A stretch of DNA of 64,000 nt from positions 3,029,501-3,093,500 of the forward strand of contig JAYJMM010000114.1 in NCBI GenBank assembly GCA_037349105.1. Reading direction: 5' to 3'. Below, one piece after another: positions 1 through 10,913 of the stretch. Under the pieces are notes generated by a model, which saw only the letters and a list, made by a program, of their open reading frames with translations, had not been told where the DNA came from and made no database searches. Position 1 is the stretch's first letter. Each line of letters opens with the position of its first letter. This DNA is from Limnomonas spitsbergensis. Taxonomy: Eukaryota; Chlorophyta; Chlorophyceae; Chlamydomonadales. A program made the translations under genes and the position numbers.

Positions 1-370
1 CTACTAATAATGCAATCTTCCATGATGATGATTTGTTCATTGCTTTCGAATCTATTAACACAACTTTTTGTAAATATGGTGTTCAAACCTGTTGTACCAG
101 AAAAAACTTCACATGAGATGAGCCAATACCGAAACATTTACTCATAGCTGTTTCGCATGTCCTCCCTGGCAGATTTTAAATCATGCGCAGCAGTCAGGTA
201 GTTCTTGATCAATCCCTTGTATGGTACATATCTCCGGAGAAACATCCTGTCCATGGGAAAACGAAGATGTTATTGGATGATATTTTCGTAAAATCACTGA
301 TGCGAAGGCATTGAAGAAGGGTGATGTATGGGTGGCAAAGGCATAGCAGATTAGCAGGCTTGTCTTTTAC
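1..370. other. no gene recognised
   Basis: No convincing coding exon is visible here. A minus-strand GTGAGT donor at about 365-370 ends the candidate exon to its right, so this stretch is probably intron or 3' part of a minus-strand gene that leaves the window. Confidence 0.4.
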
Positions 371-562
371 TCACAGCTGATGAAATTGCACTATTGGCCG
401 CCTCACTTGCTGAGGATGTGTCATCCTTGGACATCCCTCTCGCTGGAAGCCCCCCTGCCTTACGCCAGCGGTGGTCGGTGTAGTGGCCACCATCTGAGCT
501 GCTGAGATCTCAACGCTCTCAGGCAGATTGTAGCCGTCATTGCCATACTTCTCTTTCAGCAT
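371..562 (-). CDS. candidate internal exon of an unrecognised minus-strand gene
   Basis: A stop-free stretch lies between a TGCCTAG acceptor (just above 562) and a GTGAGTAAA donor (about 370). Two frames compete. One is open over the whole interval and begins MLKEKYGNDGYNLPESVEIS. The other is open only over the left part and reads SSDGGHYTDHRWRKAGGL then SKDDTSSASEAANSAISSA, which has more protein-like composition. I recognise neither, and the gene would continue beyond the window start. It lies about 190 bp past the stop of the STPG gene on the same strand. Real coding content is likely, but the frame is unresolved. Confidence 0.3.
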   Translation of the reverse strand: MLKEKYGNDGYNLPESVEISAAQMVATTPTTAGVRQGGFQREGCPRMTHPQQVRRPIVQFHQL

Positions 563-748
563 CTAGGCATGAATCTCCCAGTCTTGGTCGTGGGTCGGGG
601 CTGGGTAAGCCCATTCAGGTGCTTCGACGCACCTCCCATGGCGTCCGAACGGGCTGTTTGTTGTCTGTGGGTAGGACGTCCAGCGCTGTGAGGACGCTGG
701 CTTTGAAGGAGAGGGGGGGGGGGATTGGACACCGCCCCCTCCCTTTGA

Positions 749-2483
749 TTAGGAGAGATGCAGATTGTAGTCTGGGTGGGCCTTGAAGACAGGCTGCCCT
801 GCAGCCAGGCTGAAATAGTCCTCCGAGCCCTGGTAAGCAACGTTGAACGAACGGAATCGGGGCGGTTCTAGACTGCTGTACGAGCCCGGGCCCGTGCCTG
901 TTGGTGTGCAGCTCATACGTTCTGTTGATTTGAACGTGAAGCGCGGGTCCGCTTTTGTGGGCATGCAAACTAGTCGGTGCAAGCCAGACTTGAAGGCCAG
1001 TTTGTACGATGGCGAGGTGGGCGCTGAGGCGTAACCCATGCAGGTAGTCGCGTTGTTGTCGTACATTCTGAAGTGGGATGAAGTGACAGTTCAGAGGATC
1101 TCCGGCAAGAGTAACCTGGCAATCAGAGAGCACATATATGATATATAGATACAATGGTAATACTCCAAAATTTGCACTTTATTGACCTCAAGGAAATGCA
1201 ATTCAAAATCTATACCTTCGTTATATTGTATTTAAAAGGAATGTTGTTCAGGCACATCTGAACCCAGTGCCAGTCACCCATTCCGTAGGAGCCAAGCAGC
1301 CTAGCAGCCATGGCCCTAGGCGCATGCATTAATTGATTCATACATGGCCCTTACTTGTCCATTGGCAGAGGGCGGGGCTCTCGAAGGTTGGTTCCCCAAC
1401 GTTCTATCTCAATTTGTCTCTCCTCCTTGGTGAATCCCCCCTGACTTTGCTGTGTCCAGCTGGAAGAGTCAGGTGGCAGGAATGCAATTGCAGCTGTTGC
1501 GAGGCTAGGCAGGTTGACCGCCTCCCTACGCATACAACATAGGAACATTGCAATAGTGCCGGCAAATCTTATCTGATGTGACAGAGATCTTATGTGAGAT
1601 GCACAGGAAGAAGTCCAGCCAAACCTTGGTGCAGACACAGAGCATGCATGACTTACCTCCCGGACGACGAGAAGGACGGTGACGCCCTGGTGGGGTCTTT
1701 ACTAAATGCAAGCATGTGGTGACTTTCCCAGGGTTGGAATGAGGAGGCAATGCCTGTTGTGGTAATGCGTAGTGGGTCCTCATTGTAGGAGCCGGGGCCA
1801 ACGTACGTCAACGTGGACGATTTCTGCAGCCAGTGCAGGGGGGAATGGCATTGATCTTCTGGCGCGGCTGAGTTGGCGAGGCAAGAGGCAAAGGCAACAA
1901 CCAGGCAATATGATCAGGGCACATGCGTAAGGGGCATCAGAGCAGCCAGGTGGAAATAAGGTTTGTAACTGTTACAAGTGAGCAGTATGCAACGAACAAT
2001 GATTCTGCAAGAAGGGTGGATTGATGCATGGAAGGCTCGCAGAATATTCACAAGTGTGTCTCACCAAGTGCTGGTGCCTGGGGTCAGAGACTGACATAGT
2101 AGACATACACTTGTGGCCAGTGGACCGGAGTGCGGAGCTTCGAAAGTGATGTGATGTGACTTGGTCGGCAATGGTCGCATGCGTAGGGTAGAATTCATCC
2201 CGGAAGGTTGTCCTTGTGTTTGTATCCACACTCATGCATGTGGAATCCGATCGGACTGCATCCCCAGGGCCTGGGTAGAGGACACATGGTTCATTTGAAG
2301 CACACACCGGTAGATTGGCAAGCATTTGGTAGGGGTGCATGCAAGGCAGCATTTTATGTCCAACCCATTTCGATTAACGCCGTCTTATTCCATTGAATGC
2401 CGTGTGCTGTCACCTCCATCAGTACGAGAGGGGGCAAGATTCCCATTCTTCGCGGGCTGCCTGAAGCGGGGCTCTTTCGACAT
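749..2483 (-). CDS. STPG/SHIPPO-like flagellar protein, five exons, complete
   Basis: Five minus-strand exons (2483-2414, 2270-2065, 1823-1657, 1504-1355, 1067-749) join with matching phases (1,0,2,2) and give about 303 residues from ATG to TAA. All junctions are GT-AG, with donors GTGACA, GTGAGA, GTAAGT and GTAAGG. The protein is basic at the start (MSKEPRFRQPAK) and has spaced GPG motifs: GGPGDAV near residue 24, VGPGSYNEDP near 100 and TGPGSYSSLEP near 255. PGPGxY motifs are the signature of sperm-tail PG-rich repeat (STPG/SHIPPO) proteins, which associate with axonemal or cortical microtubules, so a flagellar or cytoskeletal role is inferred. There is no signal peptide or membrane segment. 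The start is the first ATG of an exon whose phase fits the next exon; an upstream non-coding exon is possible. The exon structure is strong; the family call rests only on the motifs. Confidence 0.75.
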
Positions 2484-3534
2484 GGTTAACTTTGCGTCCG
2501 CATGACGCTGTGCGCAAGCAGGGTTGCACACCACAGGCGTTTTAAAGAATTTCCGTGCTTAGAAATGTGCAGGCGTTACGCGACGGTGGGTGTCTTTGGG
2601 CAATGGTGTCTCTGTAGAGCAGCGCCTTCGGGCCAGGACTGCTGTCGCAGACACATTGCAAAATTATACAGACAATTCATATGATGCACACCTTTGTATC
2701 ATGCGCAATCGAGGAGTAAGAGACTGTAGTGCTGGGTTCTAAGTTGCAAGCTGAAGCGGCCAGTCTCGACATGGCACAGAAATATTGTATGTGAATGTAG
2801 ATGAACAAGGTATTTTGAAGTGTTGATTAAAAAATGTACTTGGTGAGCTATAGAAGGATTCGGGCCTATACTTCCTTCCGTTGGTCTGACCTTTGTCGCT
2901 CGCCCGACCCCACCCCCCTCCCCACACACACTGGGGCGTGCGATAATAGCAGCTTCGAAGGGCTTGTAGCTGACGAAGTAGCTAAGCGTAGGGCAAATCG
3001 CGCAGCGCGCAGCGTTGCGCTTTATATTGAAGTAACATTTTTTCGTGCTGAAGGCGCATGCCTCTTAACTCGCAGGCGAGCCAACAAGTAATACAATGCG
3101 AACTAGCATGACTGTCCACTGAGGCCAAGACCGTGCGTGCAGTCACATAAAATTAGAAGTTTATATCAATACTAGATTAATGAAAATGCGCAGCGCTAAG
3201 CTGATGAGCATGCTACGGTACAACCAGCCTGGTACGACACATTCGCCGCGTCGCTCTTGCCTCCTCCGCTCGAGGCGCATCAACATGTAAAGCAGTAAGC
3301 TTGAAGTCTCAAAATGTTGCCCTGCAACACGAGCGTGTAGCAAACACGTGTGGGACCTGCATGGCAGTGGTCCTAATGTCCATGCCACCGTACTAGGTTA
3401 TAACTTATAAGGTTGTACAAGACGTACCAAGGGACGCCTTGGTATAACATGGACTGTGCAGAATGATAAGAGAGATATTATGGAGACACGGAAAGTTTAA
3501 AGGCTCTTTAAACGAGATACACAATTACACACAT
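2484..3534. other. intergenic, nothing recognised
   Basis: Upstream of the STPG-like gene. It holds only short open frames on both strands with no splice-supported coding pattern, and would include that gene's promoter. I see no defined promoter element. Confidence 0.4.
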
Positions 3535-3767
3535 AGTATGCAGCATGCAGTAGCAGTGCATAGTATGCAGCATGAAGTAGCAGTGCATAGTATGCAGCAT
3601 GAAGTAGCAGTGCATAGTATGCAGCATGAAGTAGCAGTGCATAGTACCGTATGCAACATGAAGTAGCAGTGCATAGTATGCAACATGAAGTAGCAGTGCA
3701 TAGTATGCAGCATGAAGTACCAGTGCATAGTATGCAGCATGAAGTAGCAGTGCATAGTATGCAGCCT
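3535..3767. repeat. 27-bp minisatellite, about 8.5 copies
   Basis: The unit AGTATGCAGCATGAAGTAGC plus AGTGCAT recurs with few changes. One 5-bp insertion (ACCGT, near 3646) shifts the register. Because 27 is a multiple of three, each frame repeats a nine-residue peptide, for example SMQHEVAVH on the plus strand, and stop-free frames run through on both strands. No gene context supports translation. Confidence 0.85.
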
Positions 3768-4939
3768 GTCGTCTTTCTAGTTGTTTCCTGTCTACTAGCT
3801 TCTCACATACCGTACCAGAATTTGTCATACTTTCTGACCGATTTTTCGCATGAGTGGGAAAACGACCACACGGAAGGTACCAGGCATTGGAACAATAAAA
3901 AGACAAAAACGTTACACCTCTGGGCCTGCTCAAAGCTCAGCTGCCATTGGAACGAAAAATAGTAATCACAGCCATAGCACCCAAATACGCACCACCGATG
4001 TTATACAATTCAAAGGTTATTATTGTTTATATATATTGAAGGTTGTGCAACCTCCATATCCACATAAAGACTCTTCTATAACTTGTCCTGGGATCTACCA
4101 CACGTTCGGCAGATGGTCCCAAATTAGCACCGGTTTTTTGTTTCCGAACATGGTTTCGGGGTGCACAGTCTTGTTAAGGGGCTGGTGTAACACATCCTGA
4201 ACACACGTCTCGATGGAGAAAAAGAAATCCCACATTCTGGCCGCACATCCTACCCTACTTGAACATACTTCGTTAAAACTTGATTGCAGGATGTGCAAGG
4301 GTCGGAACACGGGGGATGGGTGCTAAACAAAAATGGTCAATCATACTCATACAGTATACATCAAAATCATACCGTAAACTGGGCCATATGATTTATCCGT
4401 CTTGTAGCGATCGTTTCATTGCACGAAACACGGCCCTGGAGAAATATCCGTGCCCATGGCAAATTAGCATGTAACGTCCGTGTGGGGCAGCGGGGTCTTC
4501 TAGCCTTGCCTCCCCCTCCACCGCCCCCCCAGCCCAGCTGAGCCCCTCCCCATCCTCTTGAGCCAGAGCCGCGTACCCCGTCGCCCGACTTAAAGGCCGT
4601 ACGCCCCTCCCCATCCTCGTCATCTCCGGAGGACGACAGGCAGCCACCGGCGAGCTCTGCGTTCATGCGAGCAACTCTGCAGTCGCAGTTTCCTTTGTGA
4701 GCTGACACCGCGTTGTTGGGACAGGCCTAGAGGGAGGAATGCGGCATTTGGGACAGGTGGGAGAGGTTCTGGCAGACACACATGCTCTCTGTGCTCTACT
4801 TGGTGCAGGGGATTTTAAAGCAGACGTCTGCTTAGGCCGTCTGCACAAGAAAACGGCATCCAAACTTGTGGGCTTGTGGCCAAGGCCGTGTCTGTGTGGT
4901 TTTTTCTGAGGCCGAATAATCAGGTGCGCTACACTCATT
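3768..4939. other. no confident gene; weak minus-strand coding hints
   Basis: Minus-strand open stretches at 4367-4708 (Gly- and acid-rich) and 4663-4938 (Pro/Arg/Ser-rich, with a CPKC) have moderately protein-like composition, and some have acceptor-like CAG upstream. No pair joins convincingly and no family is recognisable. The rest is A/T-richer and unremarkable. Confidence 0.25.
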
Positions 4940-5147
4940 CAGTAAGTATTTTTTTTAGTCAGTACTGAGTACAAACTGACCCCCTTTGGGAGGCTTCCCA
5001 TGGCGGCCAAAGGCCCGATTGGCCCCAAACCGTGACCAGCCTCCATACGGAGGTCCAAGCAGCGTGCCTGGAAAAGGCTGCGTCCAGCAGCCGGAGGCCG
5101 GGGTGTAGCTGAATTGTAGGTAATGCCCACTAAAACTTATATTACTG
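4940..5147 (+). mobile_element. MITE family M1, copy a (208 bp)
   Basis: Ends are CAGTAAGTATTTTTTTTAGT on the left and, reverse-complemented on the right, CAGTAATATAAGTTTTAGTG. The core shares 'CCTTTGG-AGG', 'GGCGGCCAAAGG', 'CCCCAAACC-TGACC', 'CGGAGGCC' and 'GTGTAGCTGAATTGTAG' with the copies at 26706, 27945 and 29328. There is no coding capacity. No clean target duplication is seen at this copy. Confidence 0.7.
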
Positions 5148-5248
5148 CCAGTATCTGCATGCTGGTCCAGGTTTGGGGCAATCGAGCCTGTGGCTGCGGG
5201 GCGGCCTGCCAAAGGTGGTCCGACAGTACCTAGTAAAAACAACTACTG
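5148..5248 (-). mobile_element. MITE M1, copy b, truncated, inverted against copy a
   Basis: Reverse-complemented, it starts CAGTAGTTGTTTTTACTAGG and continues with the M1 5' half (CACCTTTGGCAGGCCG, then CCCCAAACCTGGACCAGCAT). It stops where copy a begins, so the pair forms a tail-to-tail arrangement with half of one partner missing. Confidence 0.6.
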
Positions 5249-5787
5249 CCAACACCTGAGATGTGGCTATGGCTGTATTGAACTGGAGCGCCACAAAGTC
5301 CAATGACACGGCGGACATCCGTAGCACGGTCGAGGCCCTCAGCCTGAATGATGTGGACCTTTCCTTTTGAGATGAATGCACACAAGCCATCCCTTTTGCC
5401 TGGCAGCATATGTGTTTCCCCGCATTTTGAAGTCCAATGGCGCATCATAATATATGCATGGGACAGGAGACCGCAACCCGGTTCAATCACTACATACAAT
5501 TAGGAGAATAAAACAAAATGAAGCGAGAGAACCCGTCAGGCTTCTTAAATATTTGTTCTTTTCTGTATCTTAAATATGCTTGGCATGTGCTGCAGCATGC
5601 CCGTCATCCTTAGGGCCAGTGGGGAATTCAAACGTTTCTATCAGTGTTCATGCCCGCACGGTAATGGCTCTCAAACACAAAAATGAATCCCTTGCCTGCA
5701 CCTTGGGTGCCTGTTCAATATTTATCTCTGAAACCCATCCACTCAGCAACTAGATCCACAGAAATCACATCCCTCGCACCTGCTCCT
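5249..5787. other. no gene recognised
   Basis: Probable 3' flank of the minus-strand gene ending at 5788. No coding pattern, repeat or RNA gene was identified. Confidence 0.35.
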
Positions 5788-7262
5788 CTATTCTGCCTCA
5801 AGCTCTCTGGCGACCGCAAGAATGATCTTGAAGGTGCCGGCCTTCTTGTCTGGCGACACGTCCACAAAGTCGAACCAAGCGTCTTTGTCAGTCTTCTTCA
5901 TTTTCTTCATGCAGTCCAGCGCCAGCATATTTAGGGGTAGCTGGGAGACCGGGAGGTGTGTGATGTCCCGCACCTGCGGCAATGGAGCTCTGGTATCTTG
6001 CCAACATTTATAAAAATGTGCACACACTTCAGAAACGCAAGCCAGTCAAGCTCGATTTATTTGGCTCAGCCACAGGTCAGCTGCTTTCAAGCCTCCGGAC
6101 AGCCCCACGCACGGCTGACGCGGCTACTTGGGCCTGAAGCCATAGGCTCCTTCAGATTTGGTCTTTCCAGCAAGCTCGGATAGTAAATTACATTTCAACT
6201 ACAGTCCGGCCTCCGATCGCACATCCTAGGCGTGGCAGGATTTTGGGTGGGGGGTCAATCGGGCCATTTTCGAATGGTCCTGATCTGACATGTGGTGGCT
6301 GCGGGGCTGCCAGGTAGCTGCCGTGCAGCAGAAAAAGAGAAACATTTTCAGTCTAAACTACCTCCCACCTGGTTGTGCAGATCTTTGAAGCAGAGCCTCT
6401 CCATGAGGCTGTTGCTGTTGTACGGAGGATCATCCCAGACATCCTGGATGAGGTCGCGCTCGTCATTGCATTTCCCATTTCCAGAGTAGGACCGCACTGG
6501 TAGGTCCCCGATGTCTTGATTCAGCAGCATGAGCTAGGGTCACACATGCAGTGGAGGAGGAGAATGGTTGAGAAAAATGCATTGCAGGCTCAAGCAAGTT
6601 GGTGGTATTGACCCCATCACAAAGAATTTTGAAACAAAACACCTCAGGTGAGATACTCGGGGAAATAAATCAGGACAGTTCGAAAAATAAGAGGATGGAA
6701 AAGCCGGTCGGAAACAGCACACACGTATGCATCCACACCACAGCAGAAGATGCAATCCCCAGCCTTTTTAGCAAGCACTTGGAACCAACAGACAACCCCC
6801 AGACCCTAGGCTTCGGTGCCGACCCGCCCCAACCGAGGCCACACCTCGACTTTTGAATACCGCACGTGAGCTTTTTCCATCGCCGCTCCAAACAAGGCAT
6901 GGAATGAAGCTGCCTGATATCCCCAGAACGGCATGCACCTGCCTCACCTTCACCGCCCTCTTCCCAGGATCAGCCTTGACGGGGATGATCATCAAAGACC
7001 CCTCGTCCACGGCAGTGTGCGCGCCGCGGAGCAGCAGCAATAGGTTCTCTGGATCCGAGACTGATGTCAAGCCTGAAAGCTTCAGGTCTACGGTACGACG
7101 CATTAAAGAGTGGACATGCGCAAGGTTGATAGCTTTTTGCGGCTGGAAGGTGTTGGATGTCAGCTCGTAGAAGTAGTCAACTCCTTTCGTGTTGTTGCCT
7201 CTGCCATCGCCCACCTTCGTGAGTCCACAAGACTTGTACAACTCCTCAATCGTCTTCCGGTC
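5788..7262 (-). CDS. unrecognised protein, three 3' exons
   Basis: Exons 7262-6948 (105 codons), 6533-6369 (55 codons) and 5973-5788 (62 codons including TAG) join in phase 0 throughout, with donors GTGAGG and GTGGGA and acceptors CTGTAG, CCCTAG and CCGCAG. The 221-residue stretch is soluble-looking: EELYKSCGLTKVGDG, a Leu/Arg-rich middle (NLLLLLRGAHTAVDEG, LMIIPVKADPGKRAVK), an acidic/polar segment (NDERDLIQDVWDDPPYNS), and a C-terminus with CMKKMKKTDKDAWFDFV and ending ARELEAE. I do not recognise the family. Three exons in perfect phase make coding nearly certain. The 5' end is unknown; the exon at 7411-7876 may be upstream in the same gene. Confidence 0.6.
6195..6275 (-). mobile_element. 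MITE M1 fragment in an intron
   Basis: AACTACAGTCCGGCCTCCG followed by GGTCAATCGGGCC matches the inverted M1 3' end and core. It lies in the intron between the last two exons of the minus-strand gene. Confidence 0.4.
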
Positions 7263-7410
7263 CTACAGATTGGGTGTGGCGAAGTGTGACAAACACACGT
7301 GACAAACAGGCATGACCAGCAGGTGTGACTTAAGGTGTAACGTGACCCTCAGATGTACAAACAAATGTGAATAAGAAGAAGAGATGCAACGCGCCTATTA
7401 ACACTCATAC

Positions 7411-7876
7411 CCTAAGTAGCGAGCCCATGTTGCAGGCCGGTTCCCGTAGATGCAGAGAGCATACCCGGCGTCAGAATTGGCATGGGTATTTAAACCAAAC
7501 ACCCTATTCCCACTCTCTGGTTCTTGTGTCACTCTGATGTCATGGAGGCCTCCCATGTATGCCCTTACATTTTCGCGGATGGTTTTGTCCATCTTCCGCT
7601 TGTAGCTGGACGCTGACACTTGGGGGGAACTGGACTTCCCACCGGAGCCCGGAGTGGTTTGCTGACTCCGCCGGCACTTCCCACCAGAGCCCTGAGTGCA
7701 GTGTTGATTCCGCGGGCTGTCCTGGGTGGTGCGGTATCCTGAGCAAGACGCAGAGCAAGACTGCTGCGACTGTTGCGGCGGCAACGGCTGCGAAGCGCCC
7801 CTCCAACTGTACTCCTCCGGCAGGCACATGTAATCATAGCAAAGGTGACGCTTGCCATACTGATTGAACACGATTT
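7411..7876 (-). CDS. unrecognised exon, same or neighbouring minus-strand gene
   Basis: A 154-codon open exon begins after a TGTGCACAG acceptor (7876) and runs to a GTATGAGT donor (7411), or to a TAA 12 bases further on. It contains FNQYGKRHLCYDYMCLPEEY, a Gln/Ser/Cys-rich linker with SQQTTPGSGGK repeats, a basic helix (YKRKMDKTIRENVRAYMGGL) and a C-terminal part with LNTHANSDAGYALCIYGN and WARYLG. Its end phase (2) does not fit the phase-0 start of the exon at 7262. Either this is the last exon of a separate gene (stop TAA at about 7398) or a short intervening exon is missed. No family recognised. Confidence 0.5.
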
Positions 7877-7887
7877 CTGTGCACAAA

Positions 7888-7977
7888 AAGGGCAGAAGGG
7901 GGGACGAGCGATGAGTGAGCACATGGGAGGATGCAGCCCCAGGAAATACCCTCCAAGAATAGGGCAGGTGTGTGGCA
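7888..7977 (+). repeat. third, partial copy of part of the 1.6-kb duplicated segment
   Basis: About 90 bp here is almost identical to 13092-13181 and its duplicate at 21951-22040 (AAGGGCAGAAGG ... GAATAGGGCAGGTGTGTGGCA). The duplicated segment therefore contains dispersed repeat material. Confidence 0.75.
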
Positions 7978-8164
7978 TGGCAGTGAAATACCAAGTAGCA
8001 CATGATGACAACCCTGGCCTCCCAGCTGCTCATGCGCTGCAGTCTCGTGACACTGCAGGGGCGGTCAGGCGGTCATGGGGGCAACCAAGGGGGCAGGAGG
8101 GCAACTAAGAGAGCAGGAGGGGGTTTAGGGCAAAGGAGGGCAGCCAGGGGACAAGAGAAGCGTC

Positions 8165-9055
8165 AGGGGGGCTGGTGCACTAGGGTGGAAGGGGGGCGGT
8201 GATGTAGCATGCATGCAGTGCATTAGGGTGGGAGGGGGCGGTGATGCATTCTGCAGGCAATGCATTAGGTTGGGAGGGCGCGGTGATGCATTTTGCAGGC
8301 AGTGCATTAGGGTGGGAGGGGGGCCGTGATGCATTCTGCAGGCAGTGCATTAAAGTGGGAGGGGGCGGTGATGCATTCTGCAGGCAGTGCATTAGGGTGG
8401 GAGGGGGGCGGTGATGTATTCTGCATGCAGTGCATTAGGGTGGGAGGGGGGCGGTGATGCGTTCTGCAGGCAGTGCATTAAAGTGGGAGGGGGCGGTGAT
8501 GCATTCTGCAGGCGGTGCATTAGGGTGGGAGGGGGGCGATGATGTATTCTGCATGCAGTGCATAAGAATGGGAGGGGGGCGGTAATGTAGCATGCATGCA
8601 GTAAATTAGGTTGGGAGGGGGGCAGTGATGCATTCTGCAGGCAGTGCATTAGGGTAGGAGGGGGCCGGTGATGTATTCTGCAGGCAGTGCATTAGGGTGG
8701 GAGGGGGGCGGTGATGCATTCTGCATGCAGTGCATTAGGGTGGGAGGGGGCGGTGATGTTTTCTGCAGGCAGTGCATTAGGGTGGGAGGGGGCGGTGATG
8801 CATTCTGCAGGCGGTGCATTAGGGTGGAAGGGGGGCGGTGATGTAGCATGCATGCAGTGCATTAGGGTAGGAGGGGGCGGTGATGTATTCTGCAGGCGGT
8901 GCATTAGGGTGGAAGGGGGGCAGTGATGTGTTCTGCAGGCAGTGCAATAGGGTGTGAGGGGGCAGTGATGCGTTCTGCACGCCGTGCATAAGGATGGGAG
9001 GGGGGCGGTGATGCATTATGCAGGCAGTGCTTTAGCGTGGGAGGGGGGCGGTGAT
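8165..9055. repeat. G-rich minisatellite, about 42-44-bp unit, about 20 copies
   Basis: Unit GCAGTGCATTAGGGTGGGAG, then GGGGGCGGTGATGCATTCTG, then CAG. Copies vary in the number of Gs and between GATGCATTCTGCAG, GATGTAGCATGCATG and GATGTATTCTGCAG. Minus-strand open frames across it (MHCLQNASPPPPTL-type) are repeat artefacts. Confidence 0.9.
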
Positions 9056-9598
9056 GTTTTGTGCTCATAGAAGCAAGGCCATGCAAAGGAGAGCTCCATG
9101 GCGGCACGATTAGGCGTCATCTTAAAAATCACACAGGGGCTAGGTGGCACGAGAGCGTCAGTCGCAGTACACTGTAAGGGCAGAAAGCTTAACCAGACAG
9201 AGCATGCAATGGGGTCCGCGGCGTGACCACTGAAGGTGGGACAGGAGTGGACACTGGGGCAATGGCGGGAAGGAGGGAAGGGGACAGGCGCCACAGCAGC
9301 TGCTGCAGCCTCCACTGCAGTCGGTAAGGGAACAAATAATTTAAAAGAAAAGAAAAACAAGGCAGAAAGGTGGAGAGAAATCATGCTGGGCAGTAAGCAG
9401 CTGCACTTAATCTTCACTCCGATCTCTAGCCGGAGACACAGAGGGGCATGGACTTAATAGAAGGCAAACATGTAAAGACAGGGCATAACCTGTGACACCT
9501 GCACAGAGCCATATGATGTGCCCAGTTTGCGTGTCAGCTTTCGACAAGAAAAAAATGCAGGAAATGTATGGGGGGTGCCCCTATGTGTCCAGCCCTAA
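9056..9598. other. no gene recognised
   Basis: Unique sequence between two minisatellites. It starts with a short match (AGAAGCAAGGCCATGCA) to position 13253 of the duplicated segment. No coding pattern. Confidence 0.35.
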
Positions 9599-10013
9599 GG
9601 AGTGGGGGTGGGTTTGAATATCTCCAGGATGACTTGGAGTGGGGGTGGGTTTGAATATCTCCAGGATGACTTGGAGTGGGGGTGGGTTTGAATATCTCCA
9701 TGATGACTTGGAGTGGGGGTGGGTTTGAATATCTCCAGGATGACTTGGAGTGGGGGTGGGTTTGAATATCTCCAGGATGACTTGGAGTGGGGGTGGGTTT
9801 GAATATCTCCAGGATGACTTGGAGTGGGGGTGGGTTTGAATATCTCCATGATGACTTGGAGTGGGGGTGGGTTTGAATATCTCCATGATGACTTGGAGTG
9901 GGGGTGGGTTTGAATATCTTCAGGATGTCTTGGAGTGGGGGGTGAGTTTAAATATCTCCAGGCTGTCTTGGAGAGGGCGGTGGGGTTTACATATCTTCAG
10001 GATGTCTTGGAGG
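9599..10013. repeat. 37-bp minisatellite, about 11 copies
   Basis: Unit GGAGTGGGGGTGGGTTTGAA then TATCTCCAGGATGACTT. The first nine copies are nearly identical; the last two or three diverge (TTCAGGATGTCTT). Since 37 is not a multiple of three, the encoded peptide repeats every three units. Confidence 0.9.
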
Positions 10014-10226
10014 CAGGTGATGTTGGCAGCTCACAGGGGGTCGAAATGGAGGGCTCAGTGCGGCAATCATGGGGGGAGAGGCTGGTCTAAACAACTGTGG
10101 ACCTGCCTCGGGGGCTGGAGGGTTCAGTGGGGCAAAGAGGGCAGCCATGAGGATTGGAAGGAGCTCAGGCATTCAGGCGCAGCAACCTAGGGGGCCACGA
10201 CGGCAGGAGAAGAAGGGGTTCTCCAG

Positions 10227-10395
10227 CAGTTTTTGTATTAGTGAGGTTCAGCTACTTTACAGCTACACTCCGGCCTCAGGCCCAAACTGTGGCCAGGCAT
10301 GCTGCTAGGGCCTCCGGCCGGTGGCCGGTCTAGGTTTGGCGTCTTACTGGCCTTTAGCGGCCGTGGGGAGGCCAGCCTGTCTCTGGAGGCCACAT
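10227..10395 (-). mobile_element. MITE M1, copy c, inverted, end-truncated
   Basis: CAGTTTTTGTATTAGTGAGG then CAGCTACTTTACAGCTACAC, followed by GGCCTCCGGCCGGTGGCC and a degraded core. The far end cannot be placed. Confidence 0.5.
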
Positions 10396-10611
10396 AACCT
10401 GATCGTGAACAGAGCAGGCAAAGACTTTGAGGCTCCCCAACAAGAGATCATAGACATGCGCTTAAGGCTCCTCCACCATCAAGTTAGGGGCAGGTTCAAC
10501 ATGTGGGAGAGGCAACGAGGGCGGCAGCAACAGGGTGATGCTGGACCCCCTGGTCCATGCATGGCCTCACACGCATGCGTTCAATTCACCTTGGAAAACT
10601 TGCTTGGGTTA

Positions 10612-10913
10612 AAAAGACCGCTTCGGGCAGCCTCCCCTTACTAAGGGAGGAGGGGATTCAGCAACTCATCAAGGGCCCCTCATAATTTTTTAAACAACCC
10701 CAGCCCGTGCTGAGCACTTCACCGCACTGCACTCCTGTTGTTTCCTTGCAAGCCGGAAGCCGGGGTTAAAACTGCTTCGGGTAGTGTCACCCTGGGAAGG
10801 AGAGCATTCAGAAACTCAAAGCCGTCCCAAGAATTTTTATGACCCCAGCCCGTGACGAGCACTTCACAGCACCGCATTCTTTCATTGCTGGCCACAAGCC
10901 GGGGGTAAAAAGA
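10612..10913. repeat. about 150-bp imperfect tandem duplication
   Basis: The order of blocks (AAAA-CTGCTTCGGG, CATTCAG-AACTCA, CCCCAGCCCGTG-GAGCACTTCAC, GCACTGCA/GCACCGCA, CAAGCCGG) occurs twice back to back, ending in the partial third start TAAAAAGACCGCT near 10907. Confidence 0.7.

Noticed and set aside
5788..5973. Bromodomain-like CMKKMKKTDKDAWFDF segment
   Set aside because: Only a few positions agree, and the PxY and Asn hallmarks of bromodomains are missing.
8165..10013. Pro/His/Asn-rich minus-strand frames and CRISPR-like regularity
   Set aside because: Minisatellite translation; no spacers, and the host is eukaryotic.
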